From Janthinobacterium aquaticum (GTDB lineage Bacteria > Pseudomonadota > Gammaproteobacteria > Burkholderiales > Burkholderiaceae_D), in the NCBI RefSeq assembly GCF_009208565.1, contig NZ_WFLK01000006.1:186001-250000 (forward strand): a stretch of DNA of 64,000 bases. Direction: 5' to 3'. A program made the position numbers and the translations under genes. The notes under the pieces were generated by a model, which saw only the letters and a list, made by a program, of their open reading frames with translations, was not told where the DNA came from and did not search any database. Of the stretch, positions 8,988-20,252 are shown in pieces. Numbering within the stretch: position 1 is the first letter of the stretch; every line of letters starts with the position of its first letter.

Positions 8988-11822
8988 ATGCTCAATGACG
9001 TCCATGCACCCCAGACGGCCGCTCCGGCCACGCTTGATAAAGATGCTCCGCTGAAAGAAGATATCCGCCTGCTCGGCCGCCTGCTTGGCGACGTGCTGCG
9101 CGAGCAAGAGGGCGATGCTGTCTTCAATGTGGTGGAAACCATCCGCCAGACGTCGGTGCGTTTCCGCCGCGAAGACGATGCCGAAGCCGCCATGGAACTC
9201 GACGCCATGCTCAAGGACCTGACGCGCAACCAGACCATCTCGGTGGTGCGCGCCTTTTCCTATTTTTCGCATCTGGCCAATATTGCCGAAGACCAGCACC
9301 ATATCCGCCGCCGCCGCGCCCACCTGCTGGCCGGCTCGCCGGCGCAAAAAGGCAGCATCAGCTTTGCGCTGAAAAAACTGCATGGCGCCGGCGTGCCGCG
9401 CGCGACCATCAAGCGCTTCTTTGACGACGCACTGATCGCACCGGTGCTGACGGCTCACCCGACCGAAGTGCAGCGCAAGAGCATTCTCGACGCCGAGCAC
9501 GATATCGCGCGCCTGCTGGCCGAGCGCGACCTGCCGCAAACACCGAAGGAGCAGCGCGCCAACCTGCAGCTGCTGCGCGCGCGCGTCTCGACGCTGTGGC
9601 AGACGCGCATGCTGCGCTACTCGAAGCTGACGGTGGCCGATGAAATCGAGAATGCGCTGTCGTACTACCGCATCACCTTCCTGCGCGAGTTGCCGGCCCT
9701 GTACGACGATATCGAGGACGATATCGCCGCCGAATACCCGAACGCCGACGGCACAACCGAGGCGATCAATGCCGCCTACGTACAGATGGGCAGCTGGATC
9801 GGCGGCGACCGCGACGGCAACCCGAATGTGAACGCTGGCACCATGCAGCACGCGCTGGTGCGCCACGCCACCACCGTGCTCGACTTTTATCTCGATGAAG
9901 CCCATGCGCTGGGCGCCGAACTGTCGGTCTCGACGCTGATGGTGCCGGCCAGCGCGCCGCTGCTGGCGCTGGCTGAACAGTCGCCGGACGCCTCGCCGCA
10001 CCGCAGCGACGAACCGTACCGGCGCGCCCTGATCGGCGTCTATGCACGCCTGGCCGCTACCGCGCGCAGCCTGGGCGCCACCAACATCCTGCGCAAGGAA
10101 GTGGGCAGCGCCGCGCCCTACCCTGACGCTGGCGCGTTTGTGGCCGATCTGCGCGTGATCGTCGCTTCGCTGGAAGCACACCACGGCGGCGCGCTGGTGC
10201 GTCCGCGCCTGTCGACGCTGCTGCGCGCGGCCGAGATTTTCGGCTTCCACCTGGCGTCGCTCGACATGCGTCAGACCTCCGATGTGCACCAGCGCGTGCT
10301 GGCCGAGCTGTTTGCCCACAGCGGCGTGGCGCCCGACTACGCAGCGCTGTCCGAAGAAGAAAAAGAAACGCTGCTGCTGGCGGAACTGGCGCAGCCGCGC
10401 CTGCTCTATTCGCCGTATATCACTTACAGCGATGAAACCAATTCGGAACTGGCCATCCTGCGCGCCGCGCGCGAGATCCGCCAGCGCTATGGCGCGCGGG
10501 CGATACGCAACTACATCATTTCGCATACCGAAACCGTGTCGGACCTGCTGGAAGTGCTGCTGCTGCAAAAGGAAACCGGCCTGCTGCGCACCGAAGGCGG
10601 CGACAGCACCTGCGAACTGATGGTCATTCCGCTGTTTGAAACCATCCCCGACCTGCAGCGCGCGGCCGGCATCATGAGCCGCACCATGGCGCTGCCGTTG
10701 GTCAAGCAGCTGATCGCGCGCCAGGGCCAGTTGCAGGAAGTCATGCTCGGCTATTCGGATTCGAACAAGGACGGCGGTTTCCTGACCTCGAACTGGGAAC
10801 TGTACAAGGCCGAGCTGGCGCTGGTGGCGGACTTCCGCCAGGCCGGCGTCAAGCTGCGCCTGTTCCATGGCCGCGGCGGCACGGTCGGACGTGGCGGCGG
10901 CCCCAGCTACGAGGCCATCCTGGCGCAGCCGCCAGGCACCGTCAATGGCCAGATCCGCCTGACGGAACAGGGCGAAATCATCGCCTCGAAGTTCTCCAAT
11001 GCGGAAATCGGTCGGCGCAACCTGGAACTGCTGGTAGCGGCCACGCTGGAGGCGAGCCTGACGCCGCAGGAAGACGATGCGGCGCGCAGCAGTACGCTGG
11101 CGCAGTTTGAAAGCGTAATGGCCGAACTGTCGCAGCTGGCCTACAAGGCGTATCGCAACCTGGTCTATGAAACACCGGGCTTTACCGAGTATTTCTTTGC
11201 CGCCACACCAATTGCCGAAATTGCCGAACTGAACCTCGGTTCGCGCCCCGCTTCGCGCAAGGCCAACCAGCGCATCGAAGACCTGCGCGCCATTCCCTGG
11301 GGTTTTTCCTGGGGCCAGTGCCGCCTGCTGCTGCCGGGCTGGTACGGTTTTGGCAGCGCCATCGGCGCCTGGATCAACGACGCGCAAGGCGGCTCGAAAG
11401 ACGAGCGCATCGCCACGCTGCGCGCCATGCATGCGCAGTGGCCGTTCTTTGCCACGCTGCTGTCGAACATGGACATGGTACTGGCCAAGACCGACCTGGC
11501 GATCGCCTCGCGCTATGCCGAGCTGGTGGCCGATACCGAACTGCGCGAGCGCATCTACAAGCGCATCACGCAGGAGCATGGCCATACGCTGCAATGCCTG
11601 GAGCTGATCACCGGCAAGGCCGAGCGCCTGGCCGGCAACCCGATGCTGGCGCGCTCGATCCAGAACCGCTTTGCCTACCTCGATCCGCTGAACCATCTGC
11701 AGGTCGAACTGATCAAGCGCCACCGCGCACTATCAAGCAGCGGCGACGTCGACGAGCGCGTGCACCGCGGCATTCAGCTGTCGATCAACGGCGTGGCGGC
11801 GGGGTTGCGTAATACGGGCTGA
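8988..11822 (+). CDS. ppc: Phosphoenolpyruvate carboxylase
   Basis: This enzyme carboxylates phosphoenolpyruvate with bicarbonate to oxaloacetate, refilling the TCA cycle. About 944 residues, close to the usual 880-970. Catalytic motifs are all present: [11 protein letters not shown] with the active-site His, GGDRDGNP, the [11 protein letters not shown] signature, the [13 protein letters not shown] loop, and the C-terminal [10 protein letters not shown] allosteric tail. I place the start at the ATG at 8988 ([10 protein letters not shown]); an in-frame TTG lies four codons upstream. It converges on the exported protein gene at 11919 with a REP-like double hairpin between. Confidence 0.97.
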   Translation: MLNDVHAPQTAAPATLDKDAPLKEDIRLLGRLLGDVLREQEGDAVFNVVETIRQTSVRFRREDDAEAAMELDAMLKDLTRNQTISVVRAFSYFSHLANIAEDQHHIRRRRAHLLAGSPAQKGSISFALKKLHGAGVPRATIKRFFDDALIAPVLTAHPTEVQRKSILDAEHDIARLLAERDLPQTPKEQRANLQLLRARVSTLWQTRMLRYSKLTVADEIENALSYYRITFLRELPALYDDIEDDIAAEYPNADGTTEAINAAYVQMGSWIGGDRDGNPNVNAGTMQHALVRHATTVLDFYLDEAHALGAELSVSTLMVPASAPLLALAEQSPDASPHRSDEPYRRALIGVYARLAATARSLGATNILRKEVGSAAPYPDAGAFVADLRVIVASLEAHHGGALVRPRLSTLLRAAEIFGFHLASLDMRQTSDVHQRVLAELFAHSGVAPDYAALSEEEKETLLLAELAQPRLLYSPYITYSDETNSELAILRAAREIRQRYGARAIRNYIISHTETVSDLLEVLLLQKETGLLRTEGGDSTCELMVIPLFETIPDLQRAAGIMSRTMALPLVKQLIARQGQLQEVMLGYSDSNKDGGFLTSNWELYKAELALVADFRQAGVKLRLFHGRGGTVGRGGGPSYEAILAQPPGTVNGQIRLTEQGEIIASKFSNAEIGRRNLELLVAATLEASLTPQEDDAARSSTLAQFESVMAELSQLAYKAYRNLVYETPGFTEYFFAATPIAEIAELNLGSRPASRKANQRIEDLRAIPWGFSWGQCRLLLPGWYGFGSAIGAWINDAQGGSKDERIATLRAMHAQWPFFATLLSNMDMVLAKTDLAIASRYAELVADTELRERIYKRITQEHGHTLQCLELITGKAERLAGNPMLARSIQNRFAYLDPLNHLQVELIKRHRALSSSGDVDERVHRGIQLSINGVAAGLRNTG

Positions 11823-11833
11823 TGGGCATGCAT

Positions 11834-11933
11834 CGTAGGTCGGATTAGGCCCTGCGGGCCGTAATCCGACACCACCGCGAACGTCAACAATGTTGTCGGA
11901 TTACGGCCTCTTTGGGGCCTAATCCGACCTACG
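11834..11933. repeat. REP/BIME-like nested palindrome between convergent genes
   Basis: Two arms of 19 bases (11834-11852 and 11915-11933) are perfect reverse complements, and inside them a second perfect pair of 15 bases (11857-11871 and 11894-11908) is also present. Each half is itself a hairpin built on GTCGGATTA/TAATCCGAC, so the element can fold as two hairpins or as one long cruciform. It lies between the convergent ends of ppc and the gene at 11919. The right arm supplies the last residues and stop codon of the latter. The form is typical of REP elements spread by RAYT transposases; no transposase is present here. Confidence 0.85.
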
Positions 11934-13616
11934 GTCCTTGCGCTTTTTGCGCCAGAGCCGGCGCGCCAGCAGGGCGCCGCCGACCAGCAGCGCCAGCAAG
12001 CCGCCGCCAGCGAGCCCCACCGGCAACGGCAGCACGCTGCGCTGTGGCAGCGCGCTGGCCAGGCCGTCGCGTAGTGATGCCGGGAAAGGCCGTGGCTCGA
12101 CCGGCACGATCTTCCAGTCGGCGTGATCGGCCGGTGCGCGCGCCATGAATTCGTCATAGGAAAATACCGGCGCCGAACCGAAGGCGCGGCTCGATGGAAA
12201 CTGCGGAATGCGCACCAGGATCAGCGCCTCGACATCGCTTTGCAGCTGCTGCTCGAATGGCGTCAGCACCCTGCCCGGCTTGCCGCTAACCAGTTGCAGC
12301 AGATCCTGGCCTGCCGCGTCAAAGGCCACGGCCGGATACAGCCGGGTCTGCTCTTCATTCAGATACTCGTAAGCCTTGCGCCCTTCGGTCAGCTTGCCTG
12401 TACTGATCGCCTTGTAGGGATAGCCGGCCAGCGCCATCAGCGCGTGGGTCGGACCGCGCTGCGGAATATGCCAGCCCAGCGCGGCAAACACGTCCATGCT
12501 GAGGCCGGCGCAATTGTTCAGCGCGCCGTCATAGGCAATATCGTGCCGGTAATACTGGTTGTAGATACGCTGCACGCCGCCCTGATAGGCTGCAGCCGTG
12601 CGCGCCTGATTGAGCACCGCCACCAGCATATACGAGGGGCGGTAATACGATTGCCCGCTATTCAGGTCGGCAAGATAGTTATCCATCGGCACGGGCGCGG
12701 CCAGGATGCCCTTTTCGCCATACGCATCGAGCGCATAAAAATTGTTGACGATCCAGTCGGCCATCTCGCCGCCCGGCCCCATGGTGCCGGTGGCAATCGC
12801 AAAGTGGCCGCCATAGGCTTCGTCATCGTCGCCCTGGGCGCCATTGAGCATGATGCCGAGCACGGGACGGCCCTGCCACTGGCGCCCCGCTCCCGGATGG
12901 CGCTCCCAGATCAGCCGGTTGTCATAGGCACTTTTCGCGCCGCCATCGTGCGCACGGACATAGTCGACCAGCGCGTTCTTGCCGGCCAGCGGCGCAAGAC
13001 GCAGCGACTGCGCCTTGATGACATAGTCGCTGGGCCAGATGGTGCGCGCCACGAAACGCGGCTGGCCGTCATGCTGTTGCGCGCTGCCCCGCATGCGCAC
13101 CGGCCCGGCGCCAAAAAAAGCCAGTGTACTGGCGTCGAAGTAAGACAGGTTGGTGGCAATTTTCGGCACTGGCTGCCACGGCAGCAGCGCGCCGCCGGGC
13201 AGCTTAAGGCTGGCGCCATCGGGTGCAATGGCGGCCTCGACCGTTTGTGGCGCCCCGAGCCAGACCAGCCCCGGGTAGGCCAAGGCTTGCGCGCCACTGG
13301 CAGCCCAGGCCTGCACGTCATCCCGGCCGCGTTCGGTAGTGGAAAATCCCGAGACGGGCAAGCCAGCTTTGGGCACGGCAATGACTTCGTCACGGAAATA
13401 AAACAGCGCCTGCGGCAGTGCTGCACAGTCCTTGCACTGGCCATCGGCCAGGCGAAAGTCCGAGCCCGGATACAGGCCCAGGCGCTGGCCTTGCAGCGCA
13501 TCGCGCACGCCAGGCGGTGGCACCGCACCGGTATCGGCAGCAGCAAAGGCCTGGCCAGCCAGGTTGACAATCAGCGCCGCCATTATCGTACGGGCAAGGT
13601 TCTTGCGGTCAAGCAT
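11919..13616 (-). CDS. Exported, C-terminally membrane-anchored protein of unknown function
   Basis: This 565-residue protein has a signal peptide (residues 1-25, ending GQAFAA), a long extracytoplasmic part, and near residues 533-555 a hydrophobic segment (VGLAGGGLLALLVGGALLA) followed by RRLWRKKRKDRR, a classic stop-transfer anchor. I do not recognise the family. Two short motifs, GGHFAIATG near residue 270 and NNCAGLSMD near residue 365, give a His and a Cys in the spacing and style of papain-like or NlpC/LRAT-type cysteine hydrolases, but this is only suggestive. CKDC near residue 60 could form a disulfide. The final four residues and the TAG stop come from the REP-like element. Divergent neighbours suggest a stand-alone gene. 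Confidence 0.7.
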   Translation of the reverse strand: MLDRKNLARTIMAALIVNLAGQAFAAADTGAVPPPGVRDALQGQRLGLYPGSDFRLADGQCKDCAALPQALFYFRDEVIAVPKAGLPVSGFSTTERGRDDVQAWAASGAQALAYPGLVWLGAPQTVEAAIAPDGASLKLPGGALLPWQPVPKIATNLSYFDASTLAFFGAGPVRMRGSAQQHDGQPRFVARTIWPSDYVIKAQSLRLAPLAGKNALVDYVRAHDGGAKSAYDNRLIWERHPGAGRQWQGRPVLGIMLNGAQGDDDEAYGGHFAIATGTMGPGGEMADWIVNNFYALDAYGEKGILAAPVPMDNYLADLNSGQSYYRPSYMLVAVLNQARTAAAYQGGVQRIYNQYYRHDIAYDGALNNCAGLSMDVFAALGWHIPQRGPTHALMALAGYPYKAISTGKLTEGRKAYEYLNEEQTRLYPAVAFDAAGQDLLQLVSGKPGRVLTPFEQQLQSDVEALILVRIPQFPSSRAFGSAPVFSYDEFMARAPADHADWKIVPVEPRPFPASLRDGLASALPQRSVLPLPVGLAGGGLLALLVGGALLARRLWRKKRKDRRSD

Positions 13617-13734
13617 GGATCAACGACTCCCGAAGAAGATGCTTCACGCCGGGCCATGGCGGCCAGGCAGCAATATGACAGGTAAATCGGCATTGATACT
13701 ACCTCATGCAGGCATGGTGTTCGTTGCGCAAAGG

Positions 13735-13765
13735 CAAAAAAAACGCCGCATCGAATGCGGCGTTC
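13735..13765 (-). terminator. Intrinsic terminator of rpoD
   Basis: On the minus strand, AACGCCGCAT pairs with ATGCGGCGTT around a 2-base centre and is followed by a long T-run. It lies about 55 bases past the rpoD stop codon. Confidence 0.88.
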
Positions 13766-13819
13766 CGGTGTGTCGCATGTCCTGCCGCGCCGTTGCCGTC
13801 GCGGTCAAGCCACTGTACC

Positions 13820-16405
<2,586 letters not shown>

Positions 16406-16636
16406 AGATATCTCTTAATGCGAGACCAGATGGTGTCGGCGCGAAGTGAATGATTCCACCTAAGCCTGCGAAACCGGACTCGATGGAGCGTATTGTTGCG
16501 GCGGCCGTCTAGCGGCAGCGGCGCCTGCCTGTCAGCAACTGCCGGGGCCGCGCATGGCGCCATGAAAACGGCGGCAGCAGGACCGGAACAGCGTCAGACG
16601 GGCAGTGATGTAAGTCAGCGATATACCTTGCGGAAT

Positions 16637-16672
16637 GAAAAAAAGCCCGTACCAGAATGGGCTCGCGGGCTT
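16637..16672 (-). terminator. Intrinsic terminator upstream of rpoD
   Basis: On the minus strand, AAGCCCG (16666-16672) pairs with CGGGCTT (16643-16649), followed by seven T. The loop contains a second pairing option (AGCCC / GGGCT). It points toward rpoD but lies about 230 bases before its start codon, so it ends either a short independent RNA or acts as an attenuator in the rpoD leader. Confidence 0.7.
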
Positions 16673-16856
16673 GTGTTGTTCAGTGAAGACACAGTGGAGA
16701 GCAAGATTATCCATGAAAGCCGCTTATTTGAATAATTGATCATCGCCATAGCCGATATCAAAATGCTCAATAACTTAGCTCGTTCATGTGCTGCTCTTAT
16801 CCCCTGTTTAACCTTGGCTGCACCGTTAAAAACACGGCCCAGTCATCAGCGCAAGG
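16640..16856 (-). ncRNA. Candidate short RNA or attenuated rpoD leader
   Basis: A perfect TATAAT lies on the minus strand at 16861-16866, facing rpoD, without an obvious -35. A transcript starting about 8 bases downstream would run about 215 bases to the terminator at 16637-16672. It contains no convincing gene; a six-codon frame MNELSY lies near 16780. Whether this is a separate sRNA, a leader controlling rpoD, or chance is not settled by sequence alone. Confidence 0.35.
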
Positions 16857-16980
16857 CGACATTATACACATTTTCATGTTTTTGCGCTGCCCCCACCCGC
16901 ATTGCAGCATGTCAAGTTGCCAAAAAAGACAATGCACTTGCTGGTGCCGCGTGCTATGCTCCCCTTTTATAGCCTAACCA

Positions 16981-17487
16981 ATGAAGTCGATGACCAGCTC
17001 CACGCCAGACCAGCAAGCCACCACTCCCGACACGCAAGCGGACGCAGCAAGTGCGCCTGCGCCAGCCCCTGCCGTTCCGGCGCCGGCTGGCCTGACCGCG
17101 CGCGCGCTGCTCAAGCAGTTCCAGCAGCAATTTCCGTCCTTCCGCGATTGCCTGCCGCTGGCGATCGGCATCGACAAGCAGATCCTGGCGCGCCTGCCCG
17201 AAGTAGACCGCAAGCTCATGCGCGCGGCGCTGGGCATCCATACCGGTTCGCTGCGCTACCTGCGCGTGATGGAAAAAGCCAAGGTGCGCCACGATCTCGA
17301 CGGCCAGCCCGGCGCGGAAGTGACGCAAACCCACCGCGACCACGCGACCCAGGTATTGCGTGAGCGCGCCAAGAAAGAAGCCGAGCGCAAGAAAGCCGAG
17401 CGCGAAACGGCTGCCGCCGAGGAAGCGAACCGCCTGCGCCAGGAAAAGCTCAATTTGCTGACCGCGAAGTTTTCGCGCAAGGGCTGA
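16981..17487 (+). CDS. ProQ/FinO-family RNA chaperone
   Basis: This 168-residue protein carries a ProQ/FinO domain over about residues 35-125 (LTARALLKQFQQQFPSFRDC, then LPEVDRKLMRAALGIHTGSL and YLRVMEKAKVRHDLDGQPG). A low-complexity Thr/Ala/Pro N-terminal linker precedes it and a Lys/Glu/Arg-rich helical tail follows (ERAKKEAERKKAERETAAAE). Family members bind structured RNAs and act in sRNA regulation. Starts at 16981 (MKSMTSS) and 16990 (MTSS) are both possible. It lies 9 bases upstream of an RNase D-like exonuclease gene, so the two are probably co-transcribed, a sensible pairing of an RNA binder with a nuclease. Confidence 0.88.
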   Translation: MKSMTSSTPDQQATTPDTQADAASAPAPAPAVPAPAGLTARALLKQFQQQFPSFRDCLPLAIGIDKQILARLPEVDRKLMRAALGIHTGSLRYLRVMEKAKVRHDLDGQPGAEVTQTHRDHATQVLRERAKKEAERKKAERETAAAEEANRLRQEKLNLLTAKFSRKG

Positions 17488-17496
17488 CCCGGTCGC

Positions 17497-18171
17497 ATGG
17501 ATACCGACTCAGCTGCGCCGCTGCCGCCCTATCGCGGCATCGAACTCGGGCAGGTCAGGCTGGTGCGCACCAGCGCCGAGGCGCAGGCCGCCATGGCGGC
17601 GCTGCTGGCCGCCGACGCCATCGGCTTCGACACCGAATCGAAGCCCACTTTCGTCAAGGGAGAATCGTCGACCGGCCCGCATCTGATCCAGCTGGCCACC
17701 GACGAGGTTGCCTACCTGTTCCAGGTGGGCGCTGCGCCCACCCCGGCGCTGGCCGAACTGACTGCCATTCTCGAATCAACCACCACGCTCAAGGTCGGCT
17801 TTGGCCTGTCGGACGATGTCAAGCGCCTGCGCAGCAAGCTCGGCATCAACCCGGCCCAGGTGCTCGACCTGTCGGTCGCCCTGCGCGGCGGACAGCGCAA
17901 CGACCTCGGCGCCAAGACTGCCGTGGCCAAATTCTTCGGCCAGCACCTGCAGAAATCGAAGAAAATTTCCACCACCAACTGGGCGGCAGCGCGCCTGACG
18001 GACAAGCAGATCCTGTACGCGGCCGACGACGCTCAGGTGGCCCTGCGCGTGTACCGCCGCTGGATCGCCGACGGCGGCAAGCTGCCGCCACAAAAAACGC
18101 CGCGCGCCGGTGTCATGGCGACAGCGAACGCGGCGGCGCAATCAGGTACGGCTGACGCACTGAGGTCTTAA
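17497..18171 (+). CDS. DEDD-type 3'-5' exonuclease (RNase D-like)
   Basis: The 224-residue protein has the exonuclease core in order: AIGFDTESKP (Exo I, Asp and Glu), the LKVGFGLSDDVKRLRSKLG block (Exo II Asp), and the DKQILYAADDAQVALRVY motif (Exo III, with Tyr four residues before the Asp, so DEDDy). It lacks the C-terminal HRDC domains of true RNase D and is about 60% of its length, so it resembles the stand-alone 3'-5' exonuclease family. It acts on RNA or DNA 3' ends in the cytoplasm; the substrate is not known. Probably co-transcribed with the ProQ-like gene. Confidence 0.85.
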   Translation: MDTDSAAPLPPYRGIELGQVRLVRTSAEAQAAMAALLAADAIGFDTESKPTFVKGESSTGPHLIQLATDEVAYLFQVGAAPTPALAELTAILESTTTLKVGFGLSDDVKRLRSKLGINPAQVLDLSVALRGGQRNDLGAKTAVAKFFGQHLQKSKKISTTNWAAARLTDKQILYAADDAQVALRVYRRWIADGGKLPPQKTPRAGVMATANAAAQSGTADALRS

Positions 18172-18205
18172 GAGAGAACAACCGGGCAGCACAGGGGAAC
18201 CATCG

Positions 18206-18919
18206 ATGCGCAGCAAAGACACCATGCTGGCCCTGCTGGCCGGCGCCGGCCTGATGTTCCACCCGGCCCATGCGGCACCAGCCACGGTGTCCGACACACT
18301 GGAACAGCGCCTCAAGGCCTGCACCGCCTGTCACGCCCCGAAAGATCGCCATGACGCGTTTTTTCCGCGCATCGCCGGCAAGCCGGCCGGCTACCTGTAC
18401 CACCAACTGCTCAATTTTCGTGACGGCCGCCGCCAGTATCCGCTGATGACGTATATGGTCGAGCACTTGCCGGACGCCTACCTGCACGAGATCGCCGTGT
18501 ATTTTTCCGAACAGCATCCCGCGCCGCCGCCTGCCCAGGCCAGTACTGCAGGCGCCGCCGTGCTGGCGCGCGGCCGGCAACTGGTGTACACGGGTGATGC
18601 AGCAAAAAAAATCCCTGCCTGCGTCAGCTGCCACGGCGAGCGCCTGGGCGGCGTAGCGCCAGCTATTCCAGGCTTGCTGGGTCTGCCGCGCGACTATATC
18701 AATGCCCAGTTCGGCGCCTGGAAGAACGGCGTGCGCCGCGCCCACGCGCCCGACTGCATGGCGCAGATCGCGCAGCAGTTGTCCGATGCCGATGTCAGCG
18801 CCGTGTCCGGCTGGCTGTCCACGCAGGCAACCGAGGCCGATGCGCGCCCGGCCGGCAGCATCGCCCTGCCCCTGCCGCTGCAATGCGGCAGCGTCAGCTC
18901 GCCTGCGGTGGCGCCATGA
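18206..18919 (+). CDS. Diheme c-type cytochrome
   Basis: The 237-residue protein has a signal peptide (residues 1-24, ending HAA) and two CXXCH heme sites, CTACH near residue 39 and CVSCH near residue 136, each followed by a cytochrome c553/c4-like fold with distal Met-containing segments. It is exported to the periplasm. Its stop codon overlaps the ATG of the triheme cytochrome gene by 4 bases, so the two are translated together and probably work together in electron transfer from a dehydrogenase to the respiratory chain. No dehydrogenase gene is adjacent. Confidence 0.88.
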   Translation: MRSKDTMLALLAGAGLMFHPAHAAPATVSDTLEQRLKACTACHAPKDRHDAFFPRIAGKPAGYLYHQLLNFRDGRRQYPLMTYMVEHLPDAYLHEIAVYFSEQHPAPPPAQASTAGAAVLARGRQLVYTGDAAKKIPACVSCHGERLGGVAPAIPGLLGLPRDYINAQFGAWKNGVRRAHAPDCMAQIAQQLSDADVSAVSGWLSTQATEADARPAGSIALPLPLQCGSVSSPAVAP

Positions 18920-20193
18920 AGAAAATCGTGCTGGCAACTGCCCTGCTGCTCGCGACCGCGCTTGCCGCCAGGGCATGGCTATGGCCGGCCGACGATGCCG
19001 GTGCACCGGCTGCGCCAGGCACCTTGAACCAGCAACAGCTGGTGGCGCGCGGCGCCTACCTGGCCAGGGCCGGCAACTGCATGACCTGCCATACCGTGCG
19101 CGGCGGCGCGGCCTATGCGGGCGGCGCGCTGCTGCAGACGCCGTTTGGCGCCGTGGCGGCGCCCAATATCACCTCCGACCGCCAGCATGGCATCGGCGAC
19201 TGGAGCGGCGATGATTTCTGGCGCGCCCTGCATAACGGCAAGTCGCGCGACGGCCGCCTGTTGTATCCGGCCTTTCCCTACACCAGTTACACGCGGGTGC
19301 GGCGCGAAGACAGCGACGCCCTGTACGCCTACCTGCAAAGCGTGCCGGCGAACAACCGGCCCAATACGCCGCATGCACTGCGCTTTCCCTACAATACGCA
19401 ACTGGCGCTGGCGGCCTGGCGCGCGCTGTATTTCCGACCCGGCGTCTATCAGGGTGATCCCAGGCACAGCGTGGAATGGAATCGCGGCGCCTACCTGGTG
19501 CAGGGTCTGGGGCACTGCAGCGCCTGCCATAGCAGCCGCAACGCGCTCGGTGGCAGCGACGGCGCACTGACCGGCGGCATGATCCCCATGCTGGGCTGGT
19601 ACGCGCCTTCGCTGGTCACCAATGATGAAGCCGCCCTCGGTGACTGGCCGGTGACGCAGATCGTGCAACTGCTGCAAACCGGCGTGTCGCCGCGTGGCAA
19701 TACCACCGGCCCGATGGCAGCCGTGGTGCGGCAAAGCCTGCAATACCTTGACAATACGGACATGCAGGCGATGGCCGTGTACCTGAAGCACTTGCCGGCA
19801 AGCGCCGGCACTGTGGCGCGCCAGCCGCTGCCGGCACCGTCCGCAGCGGTGAAAGCGCAGCTGGCGCTCGGTGAAAAACTGTACGACAAGCACTGCGCCA
19901 GCTGCCACCAGGCCGATGGCGGCGGCGCACCAGCAGCCTACCCGCCACTGGCCGGCAACCGCGCGGTGACGACAACATCGGCCGTCAACGCCATCCGTGC
20001 CATCCTCAACGGCGGCTTCGCGCCCGCTACCGCCGGCAATCCGCGCCCGTACGGCATGCCACCGTTCAGCCATGCGCTCAACGATGCTGAAGTAGCGGCA
20101 GTGGCCACTTACATCCGGGCGTCGTGGGGAAACCATGCGCCTGAAGTATCGGCGCTGGAAGTGAACCGTTATCGCAATGTGCCGCTGGAGTGA
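18916..20193 (+). CDS. Triheme cytochrome c (dehydrogenase electron-acceptor subunit type)
   Basis: About 425 residues with a signal anchor (KKIVLATALLLATALAARAW) and three CXXCH sites: CMTCH near 55, CSACH near 205 and CASCH near 335. This three-domain layout matches the membrane-bound cytochrome subunit of alcohol, gluconate or sorbitol dehydrogenases, which passes electrons to quinone. I choose the ATG at 18916 because it opens the signal sequence and overlaps the upstream stop (ATGA). The partner catalytic subunit is not in this operon; the GMC oxidoreductase at 33394 is a possible but distant partner. Confidence 0.87.
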   Translation: MKKIVLATALLLATALAARAWLWPADDAGAPAAPGTLNQQQLVARGAYLARAGNCMTCHTVRGGAAYAGGALLQTPFGAVAAPNITSDRQHGIGDWSGDDFWRALHNGKSRDGRLLYPAFPYTSYTRVRREDSDALYAYLQSVPANNRPNTPHALRFPYNTQLALAAWRALYFRPGVYQGDPRHSVEWNRGAYLVQGLGHCSACHSSRNALGGSDGALTGGMIPMLGWYAPSLVTNDEAALGDWPVTQIVQLLQTGVSPRGNTTGPMAAVVRQSLQYLDNTDMQAMAVYLKHLPASAGTVARQPLPAPSAAVKAQLALGEKLYDKHCASCHQADGGGAPAAYPPLAGNRAVTTTSAVNAIRAILNGGFAPATAGNPRPYGMPPFSHALNDAEVAAVATYIRASWGNHAPEVSALEVNRYRNVPLE

Positions 20194-20252
20194 TGACGCC
20201 TCTGATACCAACCCCAGAATTTGCTTTGGGGTAAAACAGCTCCCCCCGCCAC

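Noticed and set aside
8907-11723. Minus-strand frame of 938 residues antisense to ppc
   Set aside because: Same antisense composition with no motif; ppc on the plus strand is unambiguous.
16532-16714. A 60-codon minus-strand frame upstream of rpoD
   Set aside because: It crosses the intrinsic terminator and has no ribosome site or family signature.
20194-20252. Remains of the RlmI methyltransferase domain downstream of the truncated gene
   Set aside because: The 59 bases before the convergent cytochrome stop contain no matching codons in any frame; only a weak ACCCCA/TGGGGT hairpin is seen.
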